Of a stretch of DNA of 17,295 bases, positions 7,329 to 15,212 are shown one piece after another; position 1 is the first letter of the stretch, and every line of letters begins with the position of its first letter. Both the position numbers and the translations under genes were made by a program. The notes under the pieces are model-generated. The model did not search any database, was not told where the DNA came from, and was given only the letters and a program-made list of their open reading frames with translations. The stretch comes from Oscillospiraceae bacterium (GTDB lineage: Bacteria > Bacillota > Clostridia > UMGS1840 > HGM11507): positions 1-17,295 of the forward strand of contig SVKJ01000025.1 of the NCBI GenBank assembly GCA_015068525.1, read 5' to 3'.

Positions 7329-7637
7329 ATGTACGCAGTAATCGAAACAGGCGGTAAACAATACAAAGTTTGTGAAGGTGATGTTATCTTCATTGAAAAA
7401 TTAGAAGTTTCTGAAGGTGATGTTATTACACTTGACAAAGTTGTTGCAATCGCTGATGACAATGGTATCAAAGTTGCTGATGAAGTTAACGGTGCTTCAG
7501 TTTCTGCAAAAGTTTTAAAGAACGGAAAAGAAAAGAAAGTTATCGTTTACAAAATGAAACCTAAAAAAGGTTACAGAAAAAAACAAGGTCACAGACAACC
7601 TTATACAAAAGTTCAGATTGAAAAAATCTCTATGTAA
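7329..7637 (+). CDS. rplU: 50S ribosomal protein L21
   Basis: A 102-residue ribosomal protein that binds 23S rRNA in the large subunit. The N-terminus MYAVIETGGKQYKV and the basic C-terminus KKGYRKKQGHRQPYTKVQIEKI are the standard L21 ends, and the length is normal. GGGAGGTG lies 8 bases before the ATG. It is the first gene of the conserved rplU-prp-rpmA-obg cluster and follows a structured leader that probably allows L21 to control its own synthesis. Confidence 0.98.
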   Translation: MYAVIETGGKQYKVCEGDVIFIEKLEVSEGDVITLDKVVAIADDNGIKVADEVNGASVSAKVLKNGKEKKVIVYKMKPKKGYRKKQGHRQPYTKVQIEKISM

Positions 7638-7639
7638 TT

Positions 7640-7969
7640 ATGACTAAGATTGAAATTACAAAAGATAAGTCGGGTAATATAGTTAAATTTGTAATTGACG
7701 GGCATTCGGAATTTTCGCAAAATGAGGATATCGTTTGTTCTGCTATATCATCTGTATCGTATGCCACATTAAACGGCATTGAAAAACTTCTTAATATCCC
7801 CTTCGGATATGAAAAAAGTGACGGATACTTATATTTTGTTCTTCCCGACGATTTAAAAAAAGAATTAAGAGAACAAGCAAATATATTACTTAATTCTATG
7901 TATTTGTTCTTTTTAGATTTAGAAGAGCAATACAAAGAAAATGTTAATATTATTACGCTGGAGGTGTAA
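7640..7969 (+). CDS. prp: Ribosomal-processing cysteine protease Prp
   Basis: A 109-residue protease that removes the N-terminal extension of ribosomal protein L27 in Firmicutes and relatives. The catalytic dyad is visible as His22 in IDGHSEF and Cys33 in EDIVCSAIS, with the spacing known for this family (YsxB in Bacillus). It sits between rplU and rpmA as usual, and the downstream L27 carries a matching cleavage sequence. The start is only 2 bases after the rplU stop without a clear ribosome binding site, so translation is probably coupled to rplU. The ribosome binding site of rpmA lies in its last codons. Confidence 0.95.
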   Translation: MTKIEITKDKSGNIVKFVIDGHSEFSQNEDIVCSAISSVSYATLNGIEKLLNIPFGYEKSDGYLYFVLPDDLKKELREQANILLNSMYLFFLDLEEQYKENVNIITLEV

Positions 7970-7971
7970 AA

Positions 7972-8250
7972 ATGTTTAGATTAGATCTTCAATTATTTGC
8001 TCATAAAAAAGGTATGGGTAGCACCAAGAACGGTAGAGACAGTGAAGCTAAAAGACTTGGTGTTAAAAAAGGCGACGGTCAGGCTGTTTTAGCAGGAAAT
8101 ATTCTTGTTAGACAAAGAGGTACAAAAATTCATCCGGGAACAAATGTTGGTAAAGGTTCTGACGATACTTTATTTGCATTGGTTGACGGTAAAGTTAAAT
8201 TTGAAAGATTAGGCAAAGACAAGAAACAAGTTAGTGTTATTGCCGGTTAA
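7972..8250 (+). CDS. rpmA: 50S ribosomal protein L27 with cleavable N-terminal extension
   Basis: A 92-residue large-subunit protein whose mature N-terminus reaches towards the peptidyl-transferase centre. The first ten residues, MFRLDLQLFA, match the Firmicutes extension (compare MLKLNLQFFA in Staphylococcus), so Prp should cut after Ala10, leaving HKKGMGSTKNGRDS as the mature N-terminus. The core motifs GNILVRQRGTKIHPG and NVGKGSDDTLFALVDG confirm L27. GGAGGTG precedes the ATG and overlaps the end of prp. A terminator-like hairpin follows 16 bases after the stop. Confidence 0.98.
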   Translation: MFRLDLQLFAHKKGMGSTKNGRDSEAKRLGVKKGDGQAVLAGNILVRQRGTKIHPGTNVGKGSDDTLFALVDGKVKFERLGKDKKQVSVIAG

Positions 8251-8266
8251 TCATTTTGATTTTTGT

Positions 8267-8296
8267 GGGTTGCAGCTTTAGTTGCAACCCTTTTTT
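8267..8296 (+). terminator. Intrinsic terminator or attenuator between rpmA and obg
   Basis: GGGTTGCA (8267-8274) pairs perfectly with TGCAACCC (8283-8290) around an 8-base loop, followed by six T residues (8291-8296). It lies between rpmA and obg, with no convincing promoter in the 45 bases before obg, so it probably trims rather than abolishes readthrough. Confidence 0.8.
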
Positions 8297-8341
8297 GAAA
8301 CTTTAGCCGGAAAATTTGACGGCTTACAGGAGGGACTTTTT

Positions 8342-9622
8342 ATGTTTATAGATAAAGCGAAGATTTTTGTTAAAGCCGGCAACGGCGGTAACGGAAGTAT
8401 GTCTTTCCATAGAGAAAAGTATGTTGCCGCAGGCGGTCCTGACGGTGGTGACGGCGGAAGAGGCGGAAGCGTTATATTTGTCGCAGACCCTAATCTTTCT
8501 ACATTACTTGATTTTAAATACAAAAGAAAATATGTTGCAAAATCAGGCGGAGACGGTATGAGTGATAACCGAATAGGTAAAAATGCTGAAAATCTGTATG
8601 TAAAAGTGCCTGTGGGAACAGTTGTTTATGATGTCTTGACGGGGCTTATATTATGTGATTTAAATGAACCGGGCATGGAGGCAGTTATTGCAAAGGGCGG
8701 TAACGGGGGGTTTGGTAACAAAAGATTTGCAACACCTACAAGGCAAATTCCAAAGTTCGCAAAACCCGGATACCCCGGAGAAGAAAGAGAAGTTTCTCTT
8801 GAGTTAAAACTTCTTGCAGATGTCGGCCTTGTCGGTTTTCCTAATGTTGGTAAATCTACTTTTCTTTCGGTATCAACAAAAGCAAATCCTAAAATTGCAA
8901 ATTATCATTTTACAACACTTGTTCCTAATTTGGGAGTTGCCGATTTAGGTGCAGGAAGAAGTTTTGTTATTGCTGATATACCGGGTGTTATAGAAGGTGC
9001 ATCAGACGGTGTTGGTCTTGGTCATGACTTTTTAAGACATATTGAAAGAACAAGACTTTTACTTCATGTTCTTGATGTATCAGAATCTGAAGGCAGAGAT
9101 GTTTTTTCTGATTTTGACATTATAAATAACGAACTTAAAAAATTCAGTAGTGAACTTGCAACAAGAGAACAGATTATTATTCTTAATAAGACTGATTTAG
9201 TGTTCGAAGAAGAAAAGATAAATGACGTTAAGAAAAAATTCGAAGAAATGGGATATAAAGTTTTTGTTTGTTCAGGTGTTACGACAAAAGGTGTAAAAGA
9301 GATTTTAAATTACGCTTATGAACTCCTGCAAAATATTCCTATGCCTGTTTTATATGATGAAGATAAGATTTACAACGAGGCAATTCACAAAGTTGAGAAA
9401 AAACCTTATGAAGTTTATGTTGACGATGAGGGTATTTTCAATGTTGAAGGTCCTTTTGTTGAAAGACTTTTAAAAAGCACTAATCCTAACGATTATGAGT
9501 CAATGCAGTATTTCCAGAGGGCTTTAAAATCTTCAGGAATAATTTCGGAACTTGAAAATCAAGGTGTAAAAGAGGGCGACCTTGTAAGACTTTATGAAGT
9601 AGAATTTGAATTTGTACTGTAA
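8342..9622 (+). CDS. obg: GTPase Obg (CgtA), ribosome-assembly GTPase
   Basis: A 426-residue cytoplasmic GTPase involved in late 50S subunit assembly and stress and growth control. The glycine-rich Obg fold fills residues 1-158 (KAGNGGNGSMSFHREKYV, GGPDGGDGGRGG). The G domain shows G1 GFPNVGKS (165-172), G3 DIPG and G4 NKTD (282-285). The C-terminal OCT domain (about 350-426) contains YVDDEGIFNVEG. The start is ATG at 8342, with AGGAGG 8 bases upstream; an in-frame ATG at 8282 lies inside the terminator hairpin and would add 20 residues unlike any Obg N-terminus, so I reject it. It ends the rplU cluster and converges with the ABC exporter gene. Confidence 0.97.
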   Translation: MFIDKAKIFVKAGNGGNGSMSFHREKYVAAGGPDGGDGGRGGSVIFVADPNLSTLLDFKYKRKYVAKSGGDGMSDNRIGKNAENLYVKVPVGTVVYDVLTGLILCDLNEPGMEAVIAKGGNGGFGNKRFATPTRQIPKFAKPGYPGEEREVSLELKLLADVGLVGFPNVGKSTFLSVSTKANPKIANYHFTTLVPNLGVADLGAGRSFVIADIPGVIEGASDGVGLGHDFLRHIERTRLLLHVLDVSESEGRDVFSDFDIINNELKKFSSELATREQIIILNKTDLVFEEEKINDVKKKFEEMGYKVFVCSGVTTKGVKEILNYAYELLQNIPMPVLYDEDKIYNEAIHKVEKKPYEVYVDDEGIFNVEGPFVERLLKSTNPNDYESMQYFQRALKSSGIISELENQGVKEGDLVRLYEVEFEFVL

Positions 9623-9625
9623 GTA

Positions 9626-9734
9626 TAATTAGGAATTAGGATTTAGGAATTAGGAATAAAGGAAGGCGAAATCATGCTATACAGCGATTTCGCCTTATTA
9701 ATATTTGATTTGCATTAATCCTAATTCCTAATTA
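9626..9734. repeat. 16-bp inverted repeat filling the obg/ABC intergenic gap
   Basis: TAATTAGGAATTAGGA (9626-9641) and TCCTAATTCCTAATTA (9719-9734) are exact inverted copies, about 77 bp apart, enclosing a terminator. The left side continues with further AGGAATTAGGA-type units (to about 9656), so it is also a short tandem array. The element spans nearly the whole gap between the two convergent stop codons, suggesting a small insertion or repeat that was tolerated there. Confidence 0.65.
9663..9700. terminator. Bidirectional terminator between obg and the ABC exporter
   Basis: AAGGCGAAATC (9663-9673) pairs with GATTTCGCCTT (9686-9696) in an 11-bp stem, extended inside by GCT/AGC. T-rich sequence follows on the plus strand and, less strongly, on the minus strand, which suits the two convergent genes on either side. 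Confidence 0.8.
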
Positions 9735-9736
9735 AT

Positions 9737-11470
9737 TTAAACTGTTTTCATATAAAGTTTATAATAAACTCCTTTTTTATCCATAAGTTCATTATGAGTT
9801 CCCTCTTCTTCTATTCCTCGTTTAGTAAGAACTACTATTCTCTTTGAATCTATTATAGTTGATAATCTGTGGGCAATTGTAAAAGTTGTTCTTCCCTTTG
9901 CGAGTTCTAAAAGTGATTTTTGAACTATATATTCACTCTCGTTATCAAGGGCGCTTGTTGCTTCATCCAATATTAATATTTTAGGGTCTTTAAGGAAAGT
10001 TCTTGCAATACTTATTCTCTGTTTCTGCCCTCCTGAAAGTTTAACTCCTCTTTCCCCTACATAAGTATCATATCCATCGGGAAGTTCCATAATAAAATTA
10101 TGGGCATTGGCAAGATGTGCAGCGTTTATTACCTCTTCTTTTGTTGCACCTGGTTTACCATAAGCAATATTATCATATACCGAGCCTGAGAACAAATATA
10201 CATCCTGCGAAACTACCCCTATATTTTCTCTTAGTGATTTTAATGTTACATCTTTTATATTAACATAGTCAATTAAAATTTCTCCCGAATCAATATCATA
10301 AAAACGAGGTATAAGATTTAAAAGAGTAGTTTTCCCGCCTCCCGAATGCCCTACAATCGCTACGTTATCCCCTGCTTTTACACTTAAGTTAACATTTTTT
10401 AAAACTGAATGTGATTTTTTAGAATATCTGAAAGACACATCTTTAAATTCTATATTTCCAGAAACGTTTCTTAAAACAATTGCGTTTTCTTTTTCTTTAA
10501 TATCAGAGGGTGTATCCATTATTTCTAAAAATCTTTCAAAACCTGTAAGACCCCTTTGAAACTGTTCGGTAAATTCCACTAATTTTCTTATTGCAGTAAG
10601 CAGAGTTTGTATGTATAAAAGATATGCAACAAGGTCGGCAGCATTTATAGCCCCGCTTTTTAAGAAAAACGCTCCTGAAAACACAACAGTAAGATACATA
10701 AATCCGTCAAAAAATTTTATACCACTATGAAAAAGTCCCATATAATGATATGCTTTTCTTTTTATATATAAAAACTTATTGTTGCCCTCTTTAAACTTTT
10801 CTTCTTCTACATTTTCATTTGTAAAAGATTTTACTATTCTTATTCCGAGCAAACTGTCTTCAACCTGAGAATTTATCTCACCAATCTGCTTTCTTTGTGC
10901 CTTGAACATAGTCTTCATTTTCTTATTCATAATTATCGAAAATACAAACATAAAAGGAATACAAGCAAATATTATTAAAGTTAATTTAGCATTTATTCCT
11001 ATAAGAATGATAAAAGCACCCACAATTTTCAAAGTGGACATAAAAAGTTCTTCAGGACAATGGTGCGCAAATTCCGTAACATCAAAAAGGTCACTTGTTA
11101 TTCTGCTCATAAGCTGACCTATTTTTGTGTTATCATAATAAGAATATGGAAGTTTTTGAAGATGGTTAAACAAATCTCTTCGCATATCAGTTTCCATCTT
11201 TGTTCCCATAACATGTCCGTTTGCACTTACATAATAGTTGGAAAAAGTATCCAATATAACAAAAATAAGCATTATAATCCCTGTTTTAAAAATAATATCA
11301 TAAGATATTCCGTTTAAATTAAGTCCTTCGTTTATTATTTTTCTTATTAAAACAGGATTTATAAGAGCAACGAGTCCGCATATAAGAGCACAAAACATAT
11401 CCATAAAAAATGTAAAAAGATATGGTTTATAATACGGGATAAATCTTCTTATAGTACCTTTATTTTTCAT
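9737..11470 (-). CDS. ABC exporter, fused membrane and ATP-binding domains (MsbA/BmrA-like)
   Basis: A 577-residue half-transporter that should work as a homodimer in the cytoplasmic membrane, exporting an unknown substrate. The first 310 or so residues carry six hydrophobic segments of a type-1 exporter domain. The ATPase domain follows, with Walker A GHSGGGKTT near residues 373-381, signature LSGGQKQR near 476, Walker B ILILDEATSALD near 500 and the switch histidine in AHRLSTI. All key residues are intact. Its start overlaps the end of the lnt-like gene by 11 bases; AAAGGAGG lies 14 bases before the ATG, within lnt. The overlap suggests co-translation, and a lipid or lipoprotein-related substrate is possible but only inferred from the neighbour. 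MsbA-like proteins span drugs, lipids and peptides. Confidence 0.92.
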   Translation of the reverse strand: MKNKGTIRRFIPYYKPYLFTFFMDMFCALICGLVALINPVLIRKIINEGLNLNGISYDIIFKTGIIMLIFVILDTFSNYYVSANGHVMGTKMETDMRRDLFNHLQKLPYSYYDNTKIGQLMSRITSDLFDVTEFAHHCPEELFMSTLKIVGAFIILIGINAKLTLIIFACIPFMFVFSIIMNKKMKTMFKAQRKQIGEINSQVEDSLLGIRIVKSFTNENVEEEKFKEGNNKFLYIKRKAYHYMGLFHSGIKFFDGFMYLTVVFSGAFFLKSGAINAADLVAYLLYIQTLLTAIRKLVEFTEQFQRGLTGFERFLEIMDTPSDIKEKENAIVLRNVSGNIEFKDVSFRYSKKSHSVLKNVNLSVKAGDNVAIVGHSGGGKTTLLNLIPRFYDIDSGEILIDYVNIKDVTLKSLRENIGVVSQDVYLFSGSVYDNIAYGKPGATKEEVINAAHLANAHNFIMELPDGYDTYVGERGVKLSGGQKQRISIARTFLKDPKILILDEATSALDNESEYIVQKSLLELAKGRTTFTIAHRLSTIIDSKRIVVLTKRGIEEEGTHNELMDKKGVYYKLYMKTV

Positions 11471-12806
11471 AACTCGTAACTTTTCCTCCTTTTACTACTG
11501 TATATCCTCTTTTTATCGGTGGAATTTTTCCTTTAACCTCGCCTTTTGGTGTTATAACACCTGTTATACCGGTATTACCAGCTCTTAAAACATATTTATT
11601 GTTTTCTACTGCACGAAATACGCTATGGGCAAAATGGTTTTCTACACCAAAAGAATCAGTAAACCATGAATCATTTGTTATAACAAGAAAATAATCACAC
11701 TCATTGCTGTTTGTTTTATATGAAAGGCAGGGATAGGCTGAATCTATACATATAAGCCCCCCGATTTTACCTGAGTCTGTGTTAATCACGATTGCTTCTT
11801 TGCCCTCTTTCAAACCATTACCAAAAAAATATTCATTTTCAGCAAACGGAATTAAATGCCTTTTATGATAAACATCATTATATTCTTTTCCTTTTTTATT
11901 AAAAGCAATCATACTGTTATAGTAACCGTCTTCCTCTTTGTAAAAACAGCCTGCATAAATTTCGACGTTTTCCTCTTTAGATAATGAACTTAATTTCTTA
12001 TACCAGAAACTTTCGGGATAAATTTCAGAATTTATAACAGTTTCAGGCCATACAACAGCATCTACATCATATTTTTGTTTTACTTCTTCAGTTAAATCCT
12101 GATATATTTCAAAAGACTTTCTCAGGCTGTTATTCTCCCATTTTTCAAGCGAAGATAAATTTCCCTGAATAAGTGCAATATCATATTTAAATTCTTCAGG
12201 ATTATATATATTTAATCTTAACGCACCTACACTCACATTTAAGGTGAAAATCAAAATTGCAAGATATAAATATTTTATATTTTTTAAGAATATAAACTTA
12301 TAAATCAGCACATTTATAAGAACTATAAGTCCTGTTAAAAAATAACTTGAAAAAAATCGTGCGCTTTGAATAAAGGCAAGATTATTATACCACGGAAGAT
12401 ATAAATTTGATAGAGTAAGACCAAATTCGCCAAGTCCGATTATAAACTCGTAAATACTGTAACACAAGGGGAAAAACCAGATGTTTTTTACATATTTTGA
12501 AAAAATATAAGTAAATAATCCTCCCAGCAAGCCCTCAAAAAGAACAATACCAAAGTACATAAGAAAAACAATACCCAAACTTTTAAATCCTGTAAGCCCC
12601 ATAAATTCCATAGGATGCATATTAAATAAAAAGGACATAGTTACAATATTTAAAGAAGATGCAAAAACTGCACCCTTTAAAAAACTTTTCTTCCCTTTTT
12701 CGACACTCGTTATAAAAGGGATAAGAGTTATTAAACTAATAAACCTGATTTCTTTAAATACAAAAGTAAATCCTGTAAGTATTCCCGATATAAAACACAG
12801 TAACAT
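11460..12806 (-). CDS. lnt: Apolipoprotein N-acyltransferase-like protein (Lnt, CN-hydrolase family)
   Basis: A 448-residue membrane protein. The N-terminal half has several hydrophobic segments (about residues 1-200), then a hydrophilic nitrilase-fold domain, then a short basic tail. The catalytic triad of the family is complete: Glu255 in VVWPETV, Lys315 in YHKRHLIPFAE, and Cys353 in GLICIDSAYP (E. coli Lnt: Glu267, Lys335, Cys387). The family transfers an acyl chain from phospholipid to the N-terminal cysteine of lipoproteins. It is somewhat shorter than E. coli Lnt (512) and lacks an obvious long C-terminal membrane helix. Lnt is best known from Gram-negative bacteria and Actinobacteria, so function here rests on the intact triad and topology. 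It is the first gene of a two-gene operon with the ABC exporter. Its ribosome binding site (AAGGAAG) is distant and weak. Confidence 0.88.
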   Translation of the reverse strand: MLLCFISGILTGFTFVFKEIRFISLITLIPFITSVEKGKKSFLKGAVFASSLNIVTMSFLFNMHPMEFMGLTGFKSLGIVFLMYFGIVLFEGLLGGLFTYIFSKYVKNIWFFPLCYSIYEFIIGLGEFGLTLSNLYLPWYNNLAFIQSARFFSSYFLTGLIVLINVLIYKFIFLKNIKYLYLAILIFTLNVSVGALRLNIYNPEEFKYDIALIQGNLSSLEKWENNSLRKSFEIYQDLTEEVKQKYDVDAVVWPETVINSEIYPESFWYKKLSSLSKEENVEIYAGCFYKEEDGYYNSMIAFNKKGKEYNDVYHKRHLIPFAENEYFFGNGLKEGKEAIVINTDSGKIGGLICIDSAYPCLSYKTNSNECDYFLVITNDSWFTDSFGVENHFAHSVFRAVENNKYVLRAGNTGITGVITPKGEVKGKIPPIKRGYTVVKGGKVTSYEK

Positions 12807-12831
12807 TAAATTTTCACTTCTTCCTTATTAT

Positions 12832-12860
12832 ATTATATAAAAAAACTTACCTGAAATCAA
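12832..12860 (-). promoter_or_regulatory. Promoter of the lnt-ABC exporter operon
   Basis: On the minus strand TTGATT (12855-12860) and a perfect TATAAT (12832-12837) are separated by 17 bp, placing the transcription start near 12825, about 20 bases before the start codon. Between this and the divergent abrB promoter (12861-12939) I see only AT-rich sequence. Confidence 0.75.
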
Positions 12861-12939
12861 CTTTTTTGTTCTACAAACTTTTCCAATATTCAATAATTTA
12901 CTACAACAAAAAAATTTTTACTTTTTTTTCAAACAATAA

Positions 12940-12968
12940 TTGACAAATTTTGGATAATATGTTATCAT
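12940..12968 (+). promoter_or_regulatory. Promoter of the AbrB-family gene
   Basis: TTGACA (12940-12945) and TATCAT (12963-12968) are separated by 17 bp. Just downstream, TAGTGT (12974-12979) and ACACTA (12996-13001) form an inverted repeat at and after the expected start of transcription, a possible operator or leader hairpin. Confidence 0.8.
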
Positions 12969-13036
12969 ATTCCTAGTGTAGTACAAAAAGGAAAAACACT
13001 AATGATGTAATATTAAAGTGAGAAAGGAAGAACATT

Positions 13037-13279
13037 ATGAAATCTACAGGAATAGTAAGAAAAATTGATGAATTGGGAAGATTAGTGCTTCCTATCGAAT
13101 TAAGAAGAAATATGAATTTAGACATTAAAGACCCGCTTGAAATATTTGTCGAAGATGATATGATAATTCTAAAAAAATACGAATCTTCTTGTATTTTCTG
13201 CGGAGATGCGAGAGATAATGTTATTTATGAAAATAAGCACGTATGCAAAAAATGTATCGAAAAATTAAATTCTAAGTAA
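13037..13279 (+). CDS. AbrB/SpoVT-family transcriptional regulator with a four-cysteine C-terminus
   Basis: An 80-residue DNA-binding protein. Residues 1-47 form the swapped-hairpin AbrB domain, with the typical opening MKSTGIVRKIDELGRLVLPIE and a GRLVLP core. Residues 51-75 carry CX2C...CX2C (Cys52, Cys55, Cys70, Cys73), which probably bind zinc or another metal. In Firmicutes such proteins act as transition-state or sporulation-linked regulators and often control their own genes. AAAGGAAG lies about 9 bases before the ATG. It is a single-gene unit with its own promoter and terminator. The fold is certain; the targets are not known and I do not assign a gene name. Confidence 0.93.
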   Translation: MKSTGIVRKIDELGRLVLPIELRRNMNLDIKDPLEIFVEDDMIILKKYESSCIFCGDARDNVIYENKHVCKKCIEKLNSK

Positions 13280-13293
13280 AAGTATTATTAAAG

Positions 13294-13325
13294 GGGCTGT
13301 AAAATATACAGCCCCTTATATTTTT
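13294..13325. terminator. Bidirectional terminator between abrB-like gene and Na/Pi transporter
   Basis: GGGGCTGTA (13294-13302) pairs perfectly with TACAGCCCC (13308-13316) around a 5-base loop. TTATATTTTTAT follows on the plus strand and TTTAATAATACTTTT on the minus strand, so it can serve both convergent genes. The remaining bases to 13412 are AT-rich and show nothing else. Confidence 0.88.
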
Positions 13326-13412
13326 ATATATTATCTAAACAAGATTCTTAAAAATTCTCAGTTTCTCATAAATTCATAAGCATTTTTTAAAAAATAATAA
13401 AAAACATTAAAC

Positions 13413-15161
13413 TTAACAACTTAATTTGTATTTATCACCATAAAACTTAAATTTTTCATTAAACTGCGGATTGTTATCAAGCAAACTTTGTTTGTATTCG
13501 TGAGCATTCATATTATGATAGGTTGCATCAATCAAACAAGTTGCAATGTTTGAGCAATGGTCGGAAGTTCTCTCCAAATTAGTTAAAAGATCACCCCAAA
13601 TAAATCCAGCTTCAACTGTGCATTCACCATCTGCCAAGCGAACTATATGCCTGTCACGGAGCATTGATTTAAGTCCGTCAATTACCTGTTCTAAAGGTTC
13701 TACATTATACACGGCATTTTCATCATCTTTATTAAAAGCGCCGAGTGTGATGTCAAGTATCTCTGATACTGCGTTTAAAAGAACATCAAGTTCCTTTTTA
13801 GCATCTTTTGAAAATTCTATTTTCTTTTCTTTTAATTCTTCAACTGATTCCAGAATATTCACGCTATGGTCGGAAATTCTTTCAAAATCTCCGATAGCTT
13901 TCAATAATTTTGATACTTCTGAACTATCTTCATCTGATGTTCTCGAACGTGATAATTTAGTTAAGTATGTTCCTAAAATATCTTCATAATGGTCGGTGTT
14001 ATCTTCCATCATTCTTATTTTTTCCGCCTTTTTCACATCATACTCATGTACAGTTGAAATTGCAAGTTTAAAACCTGCGACAGCCTCGTTTGCCATTTTC
14101 TTTGCTACATTATAGCATTGCGAAAGTGCAATCGTAGGTGTTGCAAGAAGTCTTTCATCAAGTTCAACAATCTTCTCTGTTTCTTTCCCTTCAGGAACAA
14201 TTATATATGCAAGTTTTTCAAGAAGTGATGACATCGGAAGAAGAAGTACAGTACACAAAATATTAAATATTGAGTGCGAAACCGCTATTCCAAAGTAAGT
14301 TGCAGATGTATCCAAAATTACAGGTTTAACAGTAACAGATAGTATACTGAATACTCCAAGCCATACAACAGTTCCTATAACATTAAACAGAAGATGTATG
14401 ACAGAAGCTCTTCTTGCGTTTTTATTTGTACCAAGCGAAGATAAAAGTGCGGTTACGCAAGTACCAATGTTTTGTCCCATAATAATCGGAATTGCTGCGC
14501 CATAAGAAACAGCCCCGGTTGTAGAAAGTGCCTGCAGTATTCCGACTGAGGCAGAACTTGATTGAATGATAGCCGTAAGGACAGCACCGACTAAAACACC
14601 AAGAACAGGATTTTTAAACATTATAAACAAGTTCTGGAATTCAGGTATATCAGAAAGACCTGAAACTGCAGATGACATTGCATTCATACCAAACATCAAT
14701 GTTGCAAATCCAAGAAGAATTGTGCCTACATCTTTTTTCTTACCGGATTTCGCAAACATCATAAATATTATTCCGATAAGAGCTAAAATCGGTGTGAATG
14801 ATGTGGGTTTTAAAAGTTTCATAACTATATTATCACCTGAAATTCCTCCAAGACTGAGTATCCAGGCAGTAACAGTTGTTCCGATGTTTGCACCCATAAT
14901 AATTCCGATTGATTGTTTTAGTGTCATTATCTTTGAATTAACAAAGCCTACAACCATAACTGTAGTTGCTGACGAACTCTGTATAACAGCGGTAACACCA
15001 AGTCCTGTCAAAAATCCCTTTATCGGATTATTTGTAAGTTTACCAAGCAATGCTTTTAAACTGTTACCTGCACGCCTTTCCAAGCCGTCTCCCATTACAT
15101 TCATACCAAAAAGAAATAAACATAATCCGCCTATCAAATTTAGTACATCAAATATTGTCAT
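13413..15161 (-). CDS. Na+/phosphate cotransporter with C-terminal PhoU-like domain
   Basis: A 582-residue membrane protein of the NptA/PNaS (SLC34-like) family, which imports phosphate with sodium. The two inverted halves each carry the family signature: QSSSATT at 61-67 and QSSSASV at 201-207, exactly 140 residues apart, each followed by a conserved GANIGT or GQNIGT motif. About eight hydrophobic segments end near residue 320. The last 230 or so residues are helical and resemble PhoU, as in many bacterial members. The start is supported by AAAGGAG 9 bases upstream. The promoter region contains TTAACA repeats like a PhoP box, and a phosphate-type two-component system lies just upstream, so control by phosphate is likely. 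The bacterial cargo is assigned from the family. Confidence 0.94.
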   Translation of the reverse strand: MTIFDVLNLIGGLCLFLFGMNVMGDGLERRAGNSLKALLGKLTNNPIKGFLTGLGVTAVIQSSSATTVMVVGFVNSKIMTLKQSIGIIMGANIGTTVTAWILSLGGISGDNIVMKLLKPTSFTPILALIGIIFMMFAKSGKKKDVGTILLGFATLMFGMNAMSSAVSGLSDIPEFQNLFIMFKNPVLGVLVGAVLTAIIQSSSASVGILQALSTTGAVSYGAAIPIIMGQNIGTCVTALLSSLGTNKNARRASVIHLLFNVIGTVVWLGVFSILSVTVKPVILDTSATYFGIAVSHSIFNILCTVLLLPMSSLLEKLAYIIVPEGKETEKIVELDERLLATPTIALSQCYNVAKKMANEAVAGFKLAISTVHEYDVKKAEKIRMMEDNTDHYEDILGTYLTKLSRSRTSDEDSSEVSKLLKAIGDFERISDHSVNILESVEELKEKKIEFSKDAKKELDVLLNAVSEILDITLGAFNKDDENAVYNVEPLEQVIDGLKSMLRDRHIVRLADGECTVEAGFIWGDLLTNLERTSDHCSNIATCLIDATYHNMNAHEYKQSLLDNNPQFNEKFKFYGDKYKLSC

Positions 15162-15212
15162 TTATTTTTCTCCTTTGTTTTCATAACTTTAAACCATATT
15201 TTTCATAATAAC

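Noticed and set aside
7630..7935. Open frame of 101 codons on the minus strand
   Set aside because: It is antisense to prp, whose catalytic His and Cys and gene position are clear.
8282..8341. In-frame upstream ATG that would lengthen Obg by 20 residues
   Set aside because: It lies within the terminator hairpin, has no ribosome binding site, and Obg proteins start with the MFIDKAKIFVKAGNGG-like sequence found at 8342.
9626..9656. AGGAATTAGG units as a CRISPR array
   Set aside because: The units are about 10 bp and contiguous, without unique spacers of regular length, and no cas gene is present.
13546..13989. Open frame of 147 codons on the plus strand
   Set aside because: It is antisense to the PhoU-like domain of the transporter, is serine-rich as expected from a reverse-complement shadow, and lacks start signals.
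14566..15186. Open frame of 206 codons on the plus strand
   Set aside because: It is antisense to the Na/Pi transporter, which has clear family motifs throughout; it has no ribosome binding site and resembles no protein I know.
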